Source: Alisma plantago-aquatica
Taxonomy: Eukaryota; Streptophyta; Magnoliopsida; Alismatales; Alismataceae
Direction of reading: 5' to 3'
Assembly (NCBI GenBank): GCA_963693085.1
Contig: OY856411.1
Coordinates: 72,274,001-72,338,000, forward strand
Length of the DNA stretch: 64,000 nucleotides
Shown one piece after another: positions 47,284 through 60,004 of the stretch. The notes beneath the pieces are model-generated. The model was not told the origin of the DNA, made no database searches, and saw nothing but the letters and a program-made list of their open reading frames with translations. How positions within the stretch are numbered: position 1 is the stretch's first letter; each line of letters begins with the position of its first letter. The position numbers and the translations under genes were made by a program.

Positions 47284-49207
47284 TTCTCCCCCTTTTTGAA
47301 GATGACAAACCATCCCATAAATGTATTGAAAGCTTGTACGTAAAATCATACCTTCAGAGAAACCTAGGGGTTTCAATAGGATTGAGCTCATATGCTCCCC
47401 CTCAATTGATGCGCATGGAGTTCTCATACTTCCCCTCAATTGATGCTATTTCTCCTGCATGGTTATCTTTCATAACATTTATAGAAACTATGTCTTCTAC
47501 TCATATATGTTCTACACATATATGTCTTCTCCCATTTACCTTCTCCCCTTTACATGGACACGCTTCTTTGCTTCATGTAAGACATGCCTTCTCCCTGTTG
47601 TCAAAAGAAGACATATCTTTCTCCCCCTTTGTCATTTCAAAAAGGCGGGGGTGTGAAGAAACTAAGAAACACCACTTGTTAAGAGAAAGAAGATAACAAA
47701 AGTTATATAATGAGAGTAGAAGAGCACAGATAGGGGCTTGTCCAAGCATAGAAAGAAAAGCAAGTTAAAGCATATACTTGAACAACCCAAAAATGCAAGA
47801 TAAAGTGCTGCAGAAAAACAATAAATCACAATTTTGACCCTCAAGATGATGGAATTTGACCAAAAACCATCGGAGCTCATTGCAAAGTGATGAGTCTTGC
47901 TCAGAAGGGTGTTTCTGCATAAAAAGCACTATACTTGTAGCAAAAACTGAAACTGGAGCAAAATCTGCATAAAAATCCATAAATACTCCAATTTCTACAT
48001 ATAATGTAGCTCTATGTGCCCTGCATCACAATGTTATGCAAACAACTCAAGATAGTAGATATGCAATTCAAGGAACAATCTTGAGCCTGTATGAGATAAG
48101 ATACAAGCATAACATATAGATGATCAAAGATGGCACTTTGTAAACAAGGTTAGAACTACATGTATATGAACTACTAGTAGATGGTATCACAAGTTAGGAC
48201 TACTAGTAGGATCTAGATCATAGAAAGAGATACCAAAAGGTACACAAGATAAAGCAAGCTATGAGTAGATGTAGAGATATATCCAAACAAAGAGATATGA
48301 AAATTTAAGAAGCATGAAAGGATATAACTCACTAGATATGCATCCTTACCATAAGATGATTACCCCTAAGAACCTCAAGGTTGTATCAAAACAAGATATA
48401 CACCTAGATAGATGTAGCAAGTTAGAGCACAACGGAATCGATTTTAGACACAACTAAGAGATCCAAAGAGATCATCATCAAAACCTGCAAAACAACTCAA
48501 AGCAAGTAATTGCAACATATAGATATACCAATTTAGAGCAATTAGAGAGATAGAGTTGTAAGCAAGATAGGCAATTTAGAACATGGCAATATGCATATAT
48601 AAAGGTACCAAATGGAGTGCCAAAGAATAAGGCTATTGGTTGAGAAAATCTAGTTGAGAGGGAAATTCTCATTCAATAAGCCAACTGTATACTCTGTGAA
48701 CAGTGTTTTCGGTCGAGTTCTGTGTATTGGCAACTCGGCCGATCGCAGCTGTTGGCAACACCCATTGGTGCCTATCGGTCGAGTTTTAGACAGGACAAAA
48801 CTCGGCCGACAAAACTACTGTAGAAAAAGAACATATTTTTCATAAAACATATCTAGAGGCATGCTAAATATACAAACCATATCCAAACATGTCTAAGCAA
48901 GTTAGTAATGCACTATAGAAGCATTAGAAATAGTTTTTGAGCAAGAGTGTGAAGAGAATCACAAAATGCCACTTTTGACTCAAAAACCATATGTATAGTG
49001 CACACTAACTTGACAAAACAAGTTAGAAATGGTTACAAGCAATAAAACATTTACCTTTGTGCTTACCATTGCTTTTCCACTTGTTGTCACCCTCTACACA
49101 TCTCACCTTTCTTCTTTTATGTGGATTGACAAGTCAATTTGCAATTCAATAGCTCAAATCAATCCATTTGTACGTACCTACAAGAAGAAAGATGAAATGG
49201 TCCCCAA
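47284..49207 (-). other. Array unit 2, non-coding 3' region with PPT
   Basis: Same layout as unit 1. The PPT is at 47,284-47,297 and the palindrome cluster at 48,706-48,811. A T at about 47,431 (TACTTCCCC), shared with unit 3, interrupts one of the secondary purine runs. Confidence 0.75.
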
Positions 49208-50245
49208 TTATATTTTTGGGTCCGGAGGGGTTAGTTTAGCAACCCAAATCCTATTGCTCTTGGGTGCTTTCCTAAAAGGACAACATGAAGAATAATGACC
49301 AAAATCATTGCAATAGTTGCATGTGCCCATAGTCTTGGAACTAGAGGATTTTCCATGGAATATTGGAGGTCCTTTATCTTTGTTGTTCCCTTGACTACTA
49401 TCATACCCTAAACCATGTCTACCAATTTGTTTAGTAGTATGGTCTAGGATTTGATTAAGATTCTTTTTACCCACTAAGATTCTTTGCAAAGAAGATCTCA
49501 AACTATCATTATCATGCTTAAGAGAAGCAATAATATAAGACAAACTATTTATATTTTCTTTAGCATGCAAAAGATCATTTTCTAAGCAAAGAGATTTAGT
49601 TAAATAGGAATCTCTATCAATATGAAGAGCAGCAACATCATTTTCTCTATTTGTAGAACTAGAACAAGATTCATGCCCATTGACTTTAGCAAGCAAGGAG
49701 GCATTTTCTATTTCTAATTCATGCAAAACAAAATCTTTGTCCTTATTTTCAAATTTAAGAACATCAATGTCATGCATGAGAGAATCAACAATTAAAGTAT
49801 GCTCTTCATTTGAACTAGGCATGAGAGGTTGAGCTTCTAGAAATTTAATCTTATCAAGTAAACTAGAATTTTCAAGTTTAAGAGAGTCTACTTGACTAAG
49901 ACAATCATTTTTATCATCAAGCAAGCAAGAATTAGCATGTTCAAGATCATCTAGTTCTACATGCAAATTATCAACAATTTTAGCAAGCTTTTTCTTTTTC
50001 CTTTTAGATGACTTAAGAGAGGCACACATATCATGAATAATAGCAATCAAAGATTCTTTATCTAGAGAGTTTAGATTTACCTCACTTGAGTCTTCACTTG
50101 TTGATGCTATAAGAGCAAAATGGCATTCTCCTTCATCACTTGAGCTTGAGCTTGATCCTTCACTTGAATCTTCACTTGAGCTTGAGTTGGAGGAGCCACT
50201 TGAGCTTGATTGCCATTTCTTCTTGTGAATATGGGTCTTTTTGCC
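49208..50245 (-). pseudogene. Array unit 2, second half of gag
   Basis: Its translation is identical to the unit 1 copy, including the coiled-coil-like part and the second CCHC knuckle. It is cut from the first half by the same in-frame TAA (50,246-50,248). Confidence 0.7.
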
Positions 50246-51079
50246 TTATGGGCAATCTTCCTTGTAGTGACCCTTCTTTCCACATGTGAAGCACCGGATG
50301 GAGGAGGACTTGCCTTTGTAGAGTCGACCTTTGGAGTACATGGCATCTTCTTTAGTTTGAGAGGATGGAGAGACTTGTTCCATGATAGCTTCAATTTGAG
50401 CCTTCATTTCAGCCTTCTTCATTCTCTTTAGCTCTTTCTTCTCTTGTCTTTCTACTTCCTCCCTCTTTTCAAGTGTGGCTTCATGTGCTTGTAGATTTCC
50501 AATGAGCTCTTCAATAGGAATATCCCTAAGCGACCTTTCTTCTTCAATGGAAGTCACCTTGGATTCCCATCTCTTGGGGAGAGTTCTAAGGATCTTTGAG
50601 TTGATCTCTCCACTAGACATAGGATGTCCTAGAACAGCAAGACCATTCAAGATGGTGTTGAGCCTTGAGTACATGTTGGCTATGCTCTCCTCCTTTCCCA
50701 TCTTGAAGTTCTCAAGCAACCCTTTGAGCATGTAGACTTTGCTTTCCTTCACTTGATCTGTCCCTTCATAAGTGATGCAAAGCTTTCTCCATACCTCATA
50801 GGCCGTCTCACAAGAGGAAATCCGGTTGAACTCGGTGGGGGTCATGGAGGCATATAGGATGTGCATGGCTCTAGCATTCAAGGTTGCTTTCACCAAGGTG
50901 GCTTCATCCCATTCTTCAATGTTTGTCTTTGGTAGAATGTATGGGCTGTTCACCATTTGCCACATCTCGAGACTTGATCCTTGGATGAAGAATTGAAGTC
51001 TTCTTCTCCAATAGAGGAAGTTGATCCCATCAAAGATTGGAAGGCTGGTCGAGAGTCTCCCTCCTAGGTAGTCACCCAT
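50246..51079 (-). CDS. gag: Array unit 2 gag (277 aa)
   Basis: Its translation is identical to unit 1 gag: same start, same CCHC at residues 263-276, same TAA. The lack of any change over 834 bp shows that the units were duplicated recently or homogenised. Confidence 0.85.
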   Translation of the reverse strand: MGDYLGGRLSTSLPIFDGINFLYWRRRLQFFIQGSSLEMWQMVNSPYILPKTNIEEWDEATLVKATLNARAMHILYASMTPTEFNRISSCETAYEVWRKLCITYEGTDQVKESKVYMLKGLLENFKMGKEESIANMYSRLNTILNGLAVLGHPMSSGEINSKILRTLPKRWESKVTSIEEERSLRDIPIEELIGNLQAHEATLEKREEVERQEKKELKRMKKAEMKAQIEAIMEQVSPSSQTKEDAMYSKGRLYKGKSSSIRCFTCGKKGHYKEDCP

Positions 51080-51116
51080 CTTCTCCTACTTGTTGAAGTA
51101 TGCTTGGAGAAGACCC

Positions 51117-51128
51117 GCTCTGATACCA
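51117..51128 (-). other. PBS of array unit 2
   Basis: TGGTATCAGAGC on the minus strand, 2 bp from LTR3. Confidence 0.9.
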
Positions 51129-51130
51129 CT

Positions 51131-52762
51131 TGTTGGATCCTATATGGATGATTAGATGCTCTAGAGGGGGGGGGTGAATAGAGCTGAAAGCACTTAAACA
51201 AAATTCATCAAACCTTCAAAATATATGACAAGATAAGGTTGCTAAATAGGTAATTTGAGTGCAACTAAATCATGCATAGCAAGGATAAGAGAGATTGAAC
51301 ATGCACCAATTAGACAAGCTATTTAGAGTGGTTCCACACTTCAAACTAGAAGTGTGTCAGTCCACTTGCCTAGAGAGGTCAACCTCTAGGACTTCAAACA
51401 ATTGCATTCTTATATTCATTAATAAGACATACAACACATGACCCAACAAAGGTCTTACCTATCCAATACAAAGAGTCTTCAACCTTACCAAGGACTTACC
51501 CACTTTGCAAGAGTCTTCGGCCTTCTCCAAGGACTTACCCACTCTTGCACAAGTCTTCAGCCTTGTAGGAATTACCCACTCTTCTTGGATCTTCCGCCTT
51601 TGACTTCACCTTCACTCGGAGAAGCTTTCCACCAAGGACTTACCCACTTGAGCTTGAGTCTTCTGCCTTCTCCAAGGGCTTACCCACTCTAGCTCCAAGT
51701 CTTCGGCCTTGATCTTCACCAAGGGACTCCTTCCCTTGTTCTTCTTCACCTCTCTTGGACAAGAGAGAGAACCTTCATCTTCATGATTGAAATGGAGAGA
51801 TGGGGAGGTTGTGGAAGTGAGAGCTTCACAAGATATACAAATGGGACTAGCTCTCTTACAGATTTCCTACTCACTCTAATGGATGTAGCAAGTGATTAAG
51901 CTTAGAGAGAGAGAGGAGGCTGTAGGAAGCACTCAACTATAGAATAGGAACCTCACAAAGAGTTTGCAATGAATGCTCAACCTTGGAATGAAGCCCAAGG
52001 GGTCCTATTTATAGCTGGGGATGCCTCTTAGCCTTTGGGAACACATGAGAACGAAAACTAGACGTTTTGTAGCTTGCAACGGATCTATTTTCACTTGTTG
52101 CAACTCCACAACGGCTAGAATCACTTTTCTGCACTTTTTCGTACAGTCTAATCGGCCGAGTTTATATAAAGGTAACTTGGCCGAACCACTAAAAGACAAG
52201 GCTGAAAGCTAGACTGTCGGCCGAGTTCCTTTGGAGAAACTCGACCGATCGGTCAACTTTCATCTTGGACCGATCAGTGGATCGGCCGAGTTTCCTAGCT
52301 AGAAACTTGACCGAACGAGAATCGGCTGAGTTTGTAACTCGGCCGATTGCAACAAAAATTCCAGAATATATGGATCGGCCGAGTTTGGAATTCGGCCGAC
52401 AAAATCCCTGTTATGGGTATTTTGGAATTTTCGTTTGACTATACAAATGATGGATTTTTGTGTCCCAATAATTTTTCTAAGCTTAATTACAAGTCATACA
52501 ATCATTACAAGTGATTACAAAGCAATTCTAAGGTCATTTACATAGAGATCCCAAATTGCACACTTGTAGCTATTTTGACTTGTCTTTTCTCCAATTTGAT
52601 ATGCGCAAGTTAGGGCATTTGGAGTGTGTCTAAACCTAATCTGAAATCACTCAATGTAGAAGCATTAGACACCAATATGTGGAATGGTTAGTCATCATTA
52701 AAACAAGGGTTTAGTCAATTTAGACGTGAGTCAACATTGACCTAATTGATCTTGAGTCAACA
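51131..52762 (-). mobile_element. Array LTR3 (shared)
   Basis: 1,632 bp with a 9-G run. It is nearly identical to LTR2, including the shared private T near 52,699, and serves as 5' LTR of unit 2 and 3' LTR of unit 3. Confidence 0.9.
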
Positions 52763-54686
52763 TTCTCCCCCTTTTTGAAGATGACAAACCATCCCATAAA
52801 TGTATTGAAAGCTTGTACGTAAAATCATACCTTCAGAGAAACCTAGGGGTTTCAATAGGATTGAGCTCATATGCTCCCCCTCAATTGATGCGCATGGAGT
52901 TCTCATACTTCCCCTCAATTGATGCTATTTCTCCTGCATGGTTATCTTTCATAACATTTATAGAAACTATGTCTTCTACTCATATATGTTCTACACATAT
53001 ATGTCTTCTCCCATTTACCTTCTCCCCTTTACATGGACACGCTTCTTTGCTTCATGTAAGACATGCCTTCTCCCTGTTGTCAAAAGAAGACATATCTTTC
53101 TCCCCCTTTGTCATTTCAAAAAGGCGGGGGTGTGAAGAAACTAAGAAACACCACTTGTTAAGAGAAAGAAGATAACAAAAGTTATATAATGAGAGTAGAA
53201 GAGCACAGATAGGGGCTTGTCCAAGCATAGAAAGAAAAGCAAGTTAAAGCATATACTTGAACAACCCAAAAATGCAAGATAAAGTGCTGCAGAAAAACAA
53301 TAAATCACAATTTTGACCCTCAAGATGATGGAATTTGACCAAAAACCATCGGAGCTCATTGCAAAGTGATGAGTCTTGCTCAGAAGGGTGTTTCTGCATA
53401 AAAAGCACTATACTTGTAGCAAAAACTGAAACTGGAGCAAAATCTGCATAAAAATCCATAAATACTCCAATTTCTACATATAATGTAGCTCTATGTGCCC
53501 TGCATCACAATGTTATGCAAACAACTCAAGATAGTAGATATGCAATTCAAGGAACAATCTTGAGCCTGTATGAGATAAGATACAAGCATAACATATAGAT
53601 GATCAAAGATGGCACTTTGTAAACAAGGTTAGAACTACATGTATATGAACTACTAGTAGATGGTATCACAAGTTAGGACTACTAGTAGGATCTAGATCAT
53701 AGAAAGAGATACCAAAAGGTACACAAGATAAAGCAAGCTATGAGTAGATGTAGAGATATATCCAAACAAAGAGATATGAAAATTTAAGAAGCATGAAAGG
53801 ATATAACTCACTAGATATGCATCCTTACCATAAGATGATTACCCCTAAGAACCTCAAGGTTGTATCAAAACAAGATATACACCTAGATAGATGTAGCAAG
53901 TTAGAGCACAACGGAATCGATTTTAGACACAACTAAGAGATCCAAAGAGATCATCATCAAAACCTGCAAAACAACTCAAAGCAAGTAATTGCAACATATA
54001 GATATACCAATTTAGAGCAATTAGAGAGATAGAGTTGTAAGCAAGATAGGCAATTTAGAACATGGCAATATGCATATATAAAGGTACCAAATGGAGTGCC
54101 AAAGAATAAGGCTATTGGTTGAGAAAATCTAGTTGAGAGGGAAATTCTCATTCAATAAGCCAACTGTATACTCTGTGAACAGTGTTTTCGGTCGAGTTCT
54201 GTGTATTGGCAACTCGGCCGATCGCAGCTGTTGGCAACACCCATTGGTGCCTATCGGTCGAGTTTTAGACAGGACAAAACTCGGCCGACAAAACTACTGT
54301 AGAAAAAGAACATATTTTTCATAAAACATATCTAGAGGCATGCTAAATATACAAACCATATCCAAACATGTCTAAGCAAGTTAGTAATGCACTATAGAAG
54401 CATTAGAAATAGTTTTTGAGCAAGAGTGTGAAGAGAATCACAAAATGCCACTTTTGACTCAAAAACCATATGTATAGTGCACACTAACTTGACAAAACAA
54501 GTTAGAAATGGTTACAAGCAATAAAACATTTACCTTTGTGCTTACCATTGCTTTTCCACTTGTTGTCACCCTCTACACATCTCACCTTTCTTCTTTTATG
54601 TGGATTGACAAGTCAATTTGCAATTCAATAGCTCAAATCAATCCATTTGTACGTACCTACAAGAAGAAAGATGAAATGGTCCCCAA
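52763..54686 (-). other. Array unit 3, non-coding 3' region with PPT
   Basis: Same layout as units 1 and 2. The PPT is at 52,763-52,776 and the palindrome cluster at 54,185-54,290; it shares the T at about 52,910 with unit 2. Confidence 0.75.
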
Positions 54687-55724
54687 TTATATTTTTGGGT
54701 CCGGAGGGGTTAGTTTAGCAACCCAAATCCTATTGCTCTTGGGTGCTTTCCTAAAAGGACAACATGAAGAATAATGACCAAAATCATTGCAATAGTTGCA
54801 TGTGCCCATAGTCTTGGAACTAGAGGATTTTCCATGGAATATTGGAGGTCCTTTATCTTTGTTGTTCCCTTGACTACTATCATACCCTAAACCATGTCTA
54901 CCAATTTGTTTAGTAGTATGGTCTAGGATTTGATTAAGATTCTTTTTACCCACTAAGATTCTTTGCAAAGAAGATCTCAAACTATCATTATCATGCTTAA
55001 GAGAAGCAATAATATAAGACAAACTATTTATATTTTCTTTAGCATGCAAAAGATCATTTTCTAAGCAAAGAGATTTAGTTAAATAGGAATCTCTATCAAT
55101 ATGAAGAGCAGCAACATCATTTTCTCTATTTGTAGAACTAGAACAAGATTCATGCCCATTGACTTTAGCAAGCAAGGAGGCATTTTCTATTTCTAATTCA
55201 TGCAAAACAAAATCTTTGTCCTTATTTTCAAATTTAAGAACATCAATGTCATGCATGAGAGAATCAACAATTAAAGTATGCTCTTCATTTGAACTAGGCA
55301 TGAGAGGTTGAGCTTCTAGAAATTTAATCTTATCAAGTAAACTAGAATTTTCAAGTTTAAGAGAGTCTACTTGACTAAGACAATCATTTTTATCATCAAG
55401 CAAGCAAGAATTAGCATGTTCAAGATCATCTAGTTCTACATGCAAATTATCAACAATTTTAGCAAGCTTTTTCTTTTTCCTTTTAGATGACTTAAGAGAG
55501 GCACACATATCATGAATAATAGCAATCAAAGATTCTTTATCTAGAGAGTTTAGATTTACCTCACTTGAGTCTTCACTTGTTGATGCTATAAGAGCAAAAT
55601 GGCATTCTCCTTCATCACTTGAGCTTGAGCTTGATCCTTCACTTGAATCTTCACTTGAGCTTGAGTTGGAGGAGCCACTTGAGCTTGATTGCCATTTCTT
55701 CTTGTGAATATGGGTCTTTTTGCC
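54687..55724 (-). pseudogene. Array unit 3, second half of gag
   Basis: Same protein as in units 1 and 2, after the same TAA (55,725-55,727). Confidence 0.7.
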
Positions 55725-56558
55725 TTATGGGCAATCTTCCTTGTAGTGACCCTTCTTTCCACATGTGAAGCACCGGATGGAGGAGGACTTGCCTTTGTAG
55801 AGTCGACCTTTGGAGTACATGGCATCTTCTTTAGTTTGAGAGGATGGAGAGACTTGTTCCATGATAGCTTCAATTTGAGCCTTCATTTCAGCCTTCTTCA
55901 TTCTCTTTAGCTCTTTCTTCTCTTGTCTTTCTACTTCCTCCCTCTTTTCAAGTGTGGCTTCATGTGCTTGTAGATTTCCAATGAGCTCTTCAATAGGAAT
56001 ATCCCTAAGCGACCTTTCTTCTTCAATGGAAGTCACCTTGGATTCCCATCTCTTGGGGAGAGTTCTAAGGATCTTTGAGTTGATCTCTCCACTAGACATA
56101 GGATGTCCTAGAACAGCAAGACCATTCAAGATGGTGTTGAGCCTTGAGTACATGTTGGCTATGCTCTCCTCCTTTCCCATCTTGAAGTTCTCAAGCAACC
56201 CTTTGAGCATGTAGACTTTGCTTTCCTTCACTTGATCTGTCCCTTCATAAGTGATGCAAAGCTTTCTCCATACCTCATAGGCCGTCTCACAAGAGGAAAT
56301 CCGGTTGAACTCGGTGGGGGTCATGGAGGCATATAGGATGTGCATGGCTCTAGCATTCAAGGTTGCTTTCACCAAGGTGGCTTCATCCCATTCTTCAATG
56401 TTTGTCTTTGGTAGAATGTATGGACTGTTCACCATTTGCCACATCTCGAGACTTGATCCTTGGATGAAGAATTGAAGTCTTCTTCTCCAATAGAGGAAGT
56501 TGATCCCATCAAAGATTGGAAGGCTGGTCGAGAGTCTCCCTCCTAGGTAGTCACCCAT
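55725..56558 (-). CDS. gag: Array unit 3 gag (277 aa)
   Basis: Same translation as units 1 and 2. One silent difference was noticed (TATGGACTG at about 56,420 versus TATGGGCTG in units 1 and 2). This is the 5'-most unit on the minus strand and the only one driven by the diverged LTR4. Confidence 0.85.
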   Translation of the reverse strand: MGDYLGGRLSTSLPIFDGINFLYWRRRLQFFIQGSSLEMWQMVNSPYILPKTNIEEWDEATLVKATLNARAMHILYASMTPTEFNRISSCETAYEVWRKLCITYEGTDQVKESKVYMLKGLLENFKMGKEESIANMYSRLNTILNGLAVLGHPMSSGEINSKILRTLPKRWESKVTSIEEERSLRDIPIEELIGNLQAHEATLEKREEVERQEKKELKRMKKAEMKAQIEAIMEQVSPSSQTKEDAMYSKGRLYKGKSSSIRCFTCGKKGHYKEDCP

Positions 56559-56595
56559 CTTCTCCTACTTGTTGAAGTATGCTTGGAGAAGACCC

Positions 56596-56607
56596 GCTCT
56601 GATACCA
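56596..56607 (-). other. PBS of array unit 3
   Basis: TGGTATCAGAGC on the minus strand, 2 bp from LTR4. Confidence 0.9.
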
Positions 56608-56609
56608 CT

Positions 56610-58243
56610 TGTTGGATCCTATATGGATGATTAGATGCTCTAGAGGGGGGGGGTGAATAGAGCTGAAAGCACTTAAACAAAATTCATCAAACCTTCAAAA
56701 TATATGACAAGATAAGGTTGCTAAATAGGTAATTTGAGTGCAACTAAATCATGCATAGCAAGGATAAGAGAGATTGAACATGCACCAATTAGACAAGCTA
56801 TTTAGAGTGGTTCCACACTTCAAACTAGAAGTGTGTCAGTCCACTTTCCTAGAGAGGTCAACCTCTAGGACTTCAAACAATTGCATTCTTATATTCATTA
56901 ATAAGACATACAACACATGACCCAACAAAGGACTTACCTATCCAATACAAAGAGTCTTCAACCTTACCAAGGACTTACCCACTTTGCAAGAGTCTTCGGC
57001 CTTCTCCAAGGACTTACCCACTCTTGCACAAGTCTTCGGCCTTGTAGGAATTACCCACTCTTCTTGGATCTTCCGCCTTTGACTTCACCTTCACTCGGAG
57101 AAGCTTTCCACCAAGGACTTACCTACTTGAGCTTGAGTCTTCTGCCTTCTCCAAGGGCTTACCCACTCTAGCTCCAAGTCTTCGGCCTTGATCTTCACCA
57201 AGGGACTCCTTCCCTTGTTCTTCTTCACCTCTCTTGGACAAGAGAGAGAACCTTCATCTTCATGATTGAAATGGAGAGATGGGGAGGTTGTGGAAGTGAG
57301 AGCTTCACAAGATATACAAATGGGACTAGCTCTCTTACAGATTTCCTACTCACTCTAATGGATGTAGCAAGTGATTAAGCTTAGAGAGAGAGAGAGGAGG
57401 CTGTAGGAAGCACTCAACTATAGAATAGGAACCTCACAAAGAGTTTGCAATGAATGCTCAACCTTGGAATGAAGCCCAAGGGGTCCTATTTATAGCTGGG
57501 GATGCCTCTTAGCCTTTGGGAACACATGAGAACGAAAACTAGCCATTTTATGGCTTGCAACAGATCTATTTTCACTTGTTGCAACTCCACAACGGCTATA
57601 ATCACTTTTCTGCACTTTTTCGTACAGTCTGATCGGCCGAGTTTATATAAAGGTAACTTGGCCGAACCACTAAAAGACAAGGCTGAAAGCTAGACTGTCG
57701 GCCAAGTTCCTTTGGAGAAACTCGGCCGATCGGTCGACTTTCATCTTGGACCGATCAGTGGATCGGCCGAGTTTCCTAGCTAGAAACTCGACCGAACAGG
57801 AATCGGCTGAGTTTGTAACTCGGCCGATTGCAACAAAAATTCCAGAATATATGGATCGGACGAGTTTGGAATTCGGCCGACAAAATCCCTGTTATGGGTA
57901 TTTTGGAATTTTTGTTTGACTATACAAATGATGGATTTTTGTGTCCCAATAATTTTTCTAAGCTTAATTACAAGTCATACAATCATTACAAGTGATTACA
58001 AAGCAATTCTAAGGTCATTTACATAGAGATCCCAAATTGCACACTTGTAGCTATTTTGACTTGTCTTTTCTCCAATTTGATATGCGCAAGTTAGGGCATT
58101 TGGAGTGTGTCTAAACCTAATCTGAAATCACTCAATGTAGAAGCATTAGACACCAATATGTGGAATGGTTAGTCATCATCAAAACAAGGGTTTAGTCAAT
58201 TTAGACGTGAGTCAACATTGACCTAATTGATCTTGAGTCAACA
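56610..58243 (-). mobile_element. Array LTR4 (5' LTR, diverged)
   Basis: 1,634 bp. It differs from LTRs 1-3 at about 20 sites (e.g. 56,847; 56,931; about 57,036; a group at 57,543-57,562; several in the palindrome cluster) and has one extra AG at about 57,384-57,395. Many differences are at CpG sites. It looks like the original second LTR of the insertion, with the others derived from the LTR1 side. Confidence 0.9.
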
Positions 58244-58248
58244 TTGAT
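58244..58248. repeat. Target-site duplication of the tandem array, right (TTGAT)
   Basis: It matches 40,167-40,171. Confidence 0.9.
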
Positions 58249-59392
58249 AAGATGTCATATACAACTCCTTGCAATGATCATCTCCATGCCTCAAGGTACT
58301 AGATCCCATCTAGATCACCTTGTTAAGTCCGACCCAAAGCAAACATGATGAACATGCACCCTGCTAGGGCAGACCCACACATTCATCCTTCACGCTTCCA
58401 CGAGGTAGACGGTGCACCACGCTAGGGCGTGCGCACACTTGGTCGAACAAGCTTTTCACGTGTGTCGCATTTGGAAGACATCTAAAACTTAATATTTTAA
58501 TGAGGGATTTGGTTTTATGTACATATACATATCCAATCACCACAATACATAGTACGTATCATATACATGCTATATCCCACAGAAAACATGCACAAATGAT
58601 AAAAAGCGATGATTATGGCCATCCTAATGTGATTCCTCGAGCCAAGAGGAATCACGGTCATCTAGGTCAACATCACATGCAACCTGTACAAGATGAACTC
58701 TGTGCCTTGCCATCCGAGTTGATCAACTCATCACATGAATGATCTGTACTCTCCAGCTGGTCGTCTGGGTGCCATCAGCCGATCGGTTGGCTCCTCCAAC
58801 CGATCGGTTCGCCTGGTCGTCGTGCTTCTCGTCATGTCCGCCACCCGATCGTCTCTCTTCTCGAACCGTTCATCAACCGATCGGTTCACTCCTTGAACCG
58901 ACCGTCTGGAAGGTCAACCGATCGGTTCACGCCTTGAACCGATCGTTTCAACTGTCGTCTTGATGTCCGCCGGTCTATGACATAACAGGAAATAAAAATC
59001 TATCCTATTTATTACATTGCTTTAAAAAGGGAAACCCCGAGTTACATTCGGGGGGAGCAAAGGTAGGAAAGAATCTCTAATTATTTCGAGTTACATCAGG
59101 AATAAGAGAGGGAAGATCGGTGCGCAGACCGAGATGCAAGCAACCACACACAACCAATCACAGATAGGGGTTTATAGGCCATAATCACGCTACACACATC
59201 CACCACAAAACTCGTTTAAGGGCGACGCGTATTGAGTGCATTAATAATACATATCATATATGTAATTAGGGATTTGTGGATTTAGGATTGGACATGCATA
59301 AAGCCGATATTATTTGCATCGCATGCAATAAATAAAGGCGACAAACCAAAATCGATCATATCGATATTCCTAAAACATAGAGTAGTTGACGT
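58249..59392 (-). other. Element 2 leader, PBS-proximal part
   Basis: Non-coding leader of copia element 2 between its PBS and the nested array. A CCGATCGG palindrome cluster at 58,770-58,955 repeats the motif found in its LTRs. The short open frames over it have no resemblance to proteins. Confidence 0.6.
58770..58955. repeat. CCGATCGG palindrome cluster in the element 2 leader
   Basis: About eight sites of the AACCGATCGGTT kind lie within 185 bp, outside the LTR but in the same element. Confidence 0.8.
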
Positions 59393-59405
59393 GGCTCTGA
59401 TACCA
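59393..59405 (-). other. PBS of copia element 2
   Basis: The minus strand reads TGGTATCAGAGCC, 1 bp after the LTR end. Confidence 0.9.
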
Positions 59406-59917
59406 CTGTAGGGTTTTAGGGGAGACAGAGAAGGCAGCGGAAACAAAAATTTCTCCCCCAACCCATACCGAGGAAACGCGTCAACGTCTATATAATAGGA
59501 AAGGATGGTTTGTGGAATCATACCTTGTCCCGAGGCTTGCTCGGAGACAATACCTCGCGCAATGCGCGGTCTTCAACTCCGGACTTCGACGGTGTCTGTG
59601 CAGCTCCTATTCGCACCGTGACTGACAACTCGTACTCGAACCGGACTATCGGATGACAGTTGTCCTCCTAAGCGGCAGTGTCCTCCCGCCTCTGTAGTAG
59701 TCCACACGGACCACCTGGAACTCCACTCTCCTTGTCCCACAAGGAAGTGGAAGGAGTCGCACCCTCCTGTTGACGTACTAGTCGCCAACACGCTCTCCTG
59801 CCTCCTGTTGCAACTGCAGTTGTCCTTCCCTTGCTGCACCTCCCTTTTGCGGGAAGCACTTGCTCGGGCTCTCTCATGGTTGCACTGAGCTGTACTTTGA
59901 GAAGCTCCCAATACCCC

Positions 59918-59926
59918 TATATATAG
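59918..59926 (-). promoter_or_regulatory. TATA box in element 2, 5' LTR
   Basis: The minus strand reads CCTATATATAGGGG. It would drive transcription of the gag at 39,030-39,884, but the 18-kb array now lies between them. Confidence 0.65.
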
Positions 59927-60004
59927 GAGAGTCATGGGACAGGGTTCTCCATCCCGGGCAATGCGGGACTAAAGCAGGAGTAGAAGGGTGCGAGAATTTT
60001 CCAC

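Larger units (their letters stand above)
40172..58243 (-). mobile_element. Tandem array of a gag-only copia element: 4 LTRs and 3 internal regions
   Basis: LTRs of 1,631, 1,634, 1,632 and 1,634 bp alternate with three internal regions of exactly 3,847 bp, a period of 5,478-5,481 bp. Neighbouring units share one LTR. Each internal region has a PBS, a gag frame and a PPT but no protease, integrase, RT or RNase H. The unit is therefore a non-autonomous gag-bearing element of the TR-GAG kind. The whole array has a single 5-bp duplication at its outer ends. LTRs 1-3 are almost identical; LTR4 differs from them at about 20 positions. Confidence 0.9.

Noticed and set aside
40172..58243. Treating the array as three separate insertions
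   Set aside because: Adjacent units share one LTR, no target-site duplications lie between units, and only the outermost ends have TTGAT.
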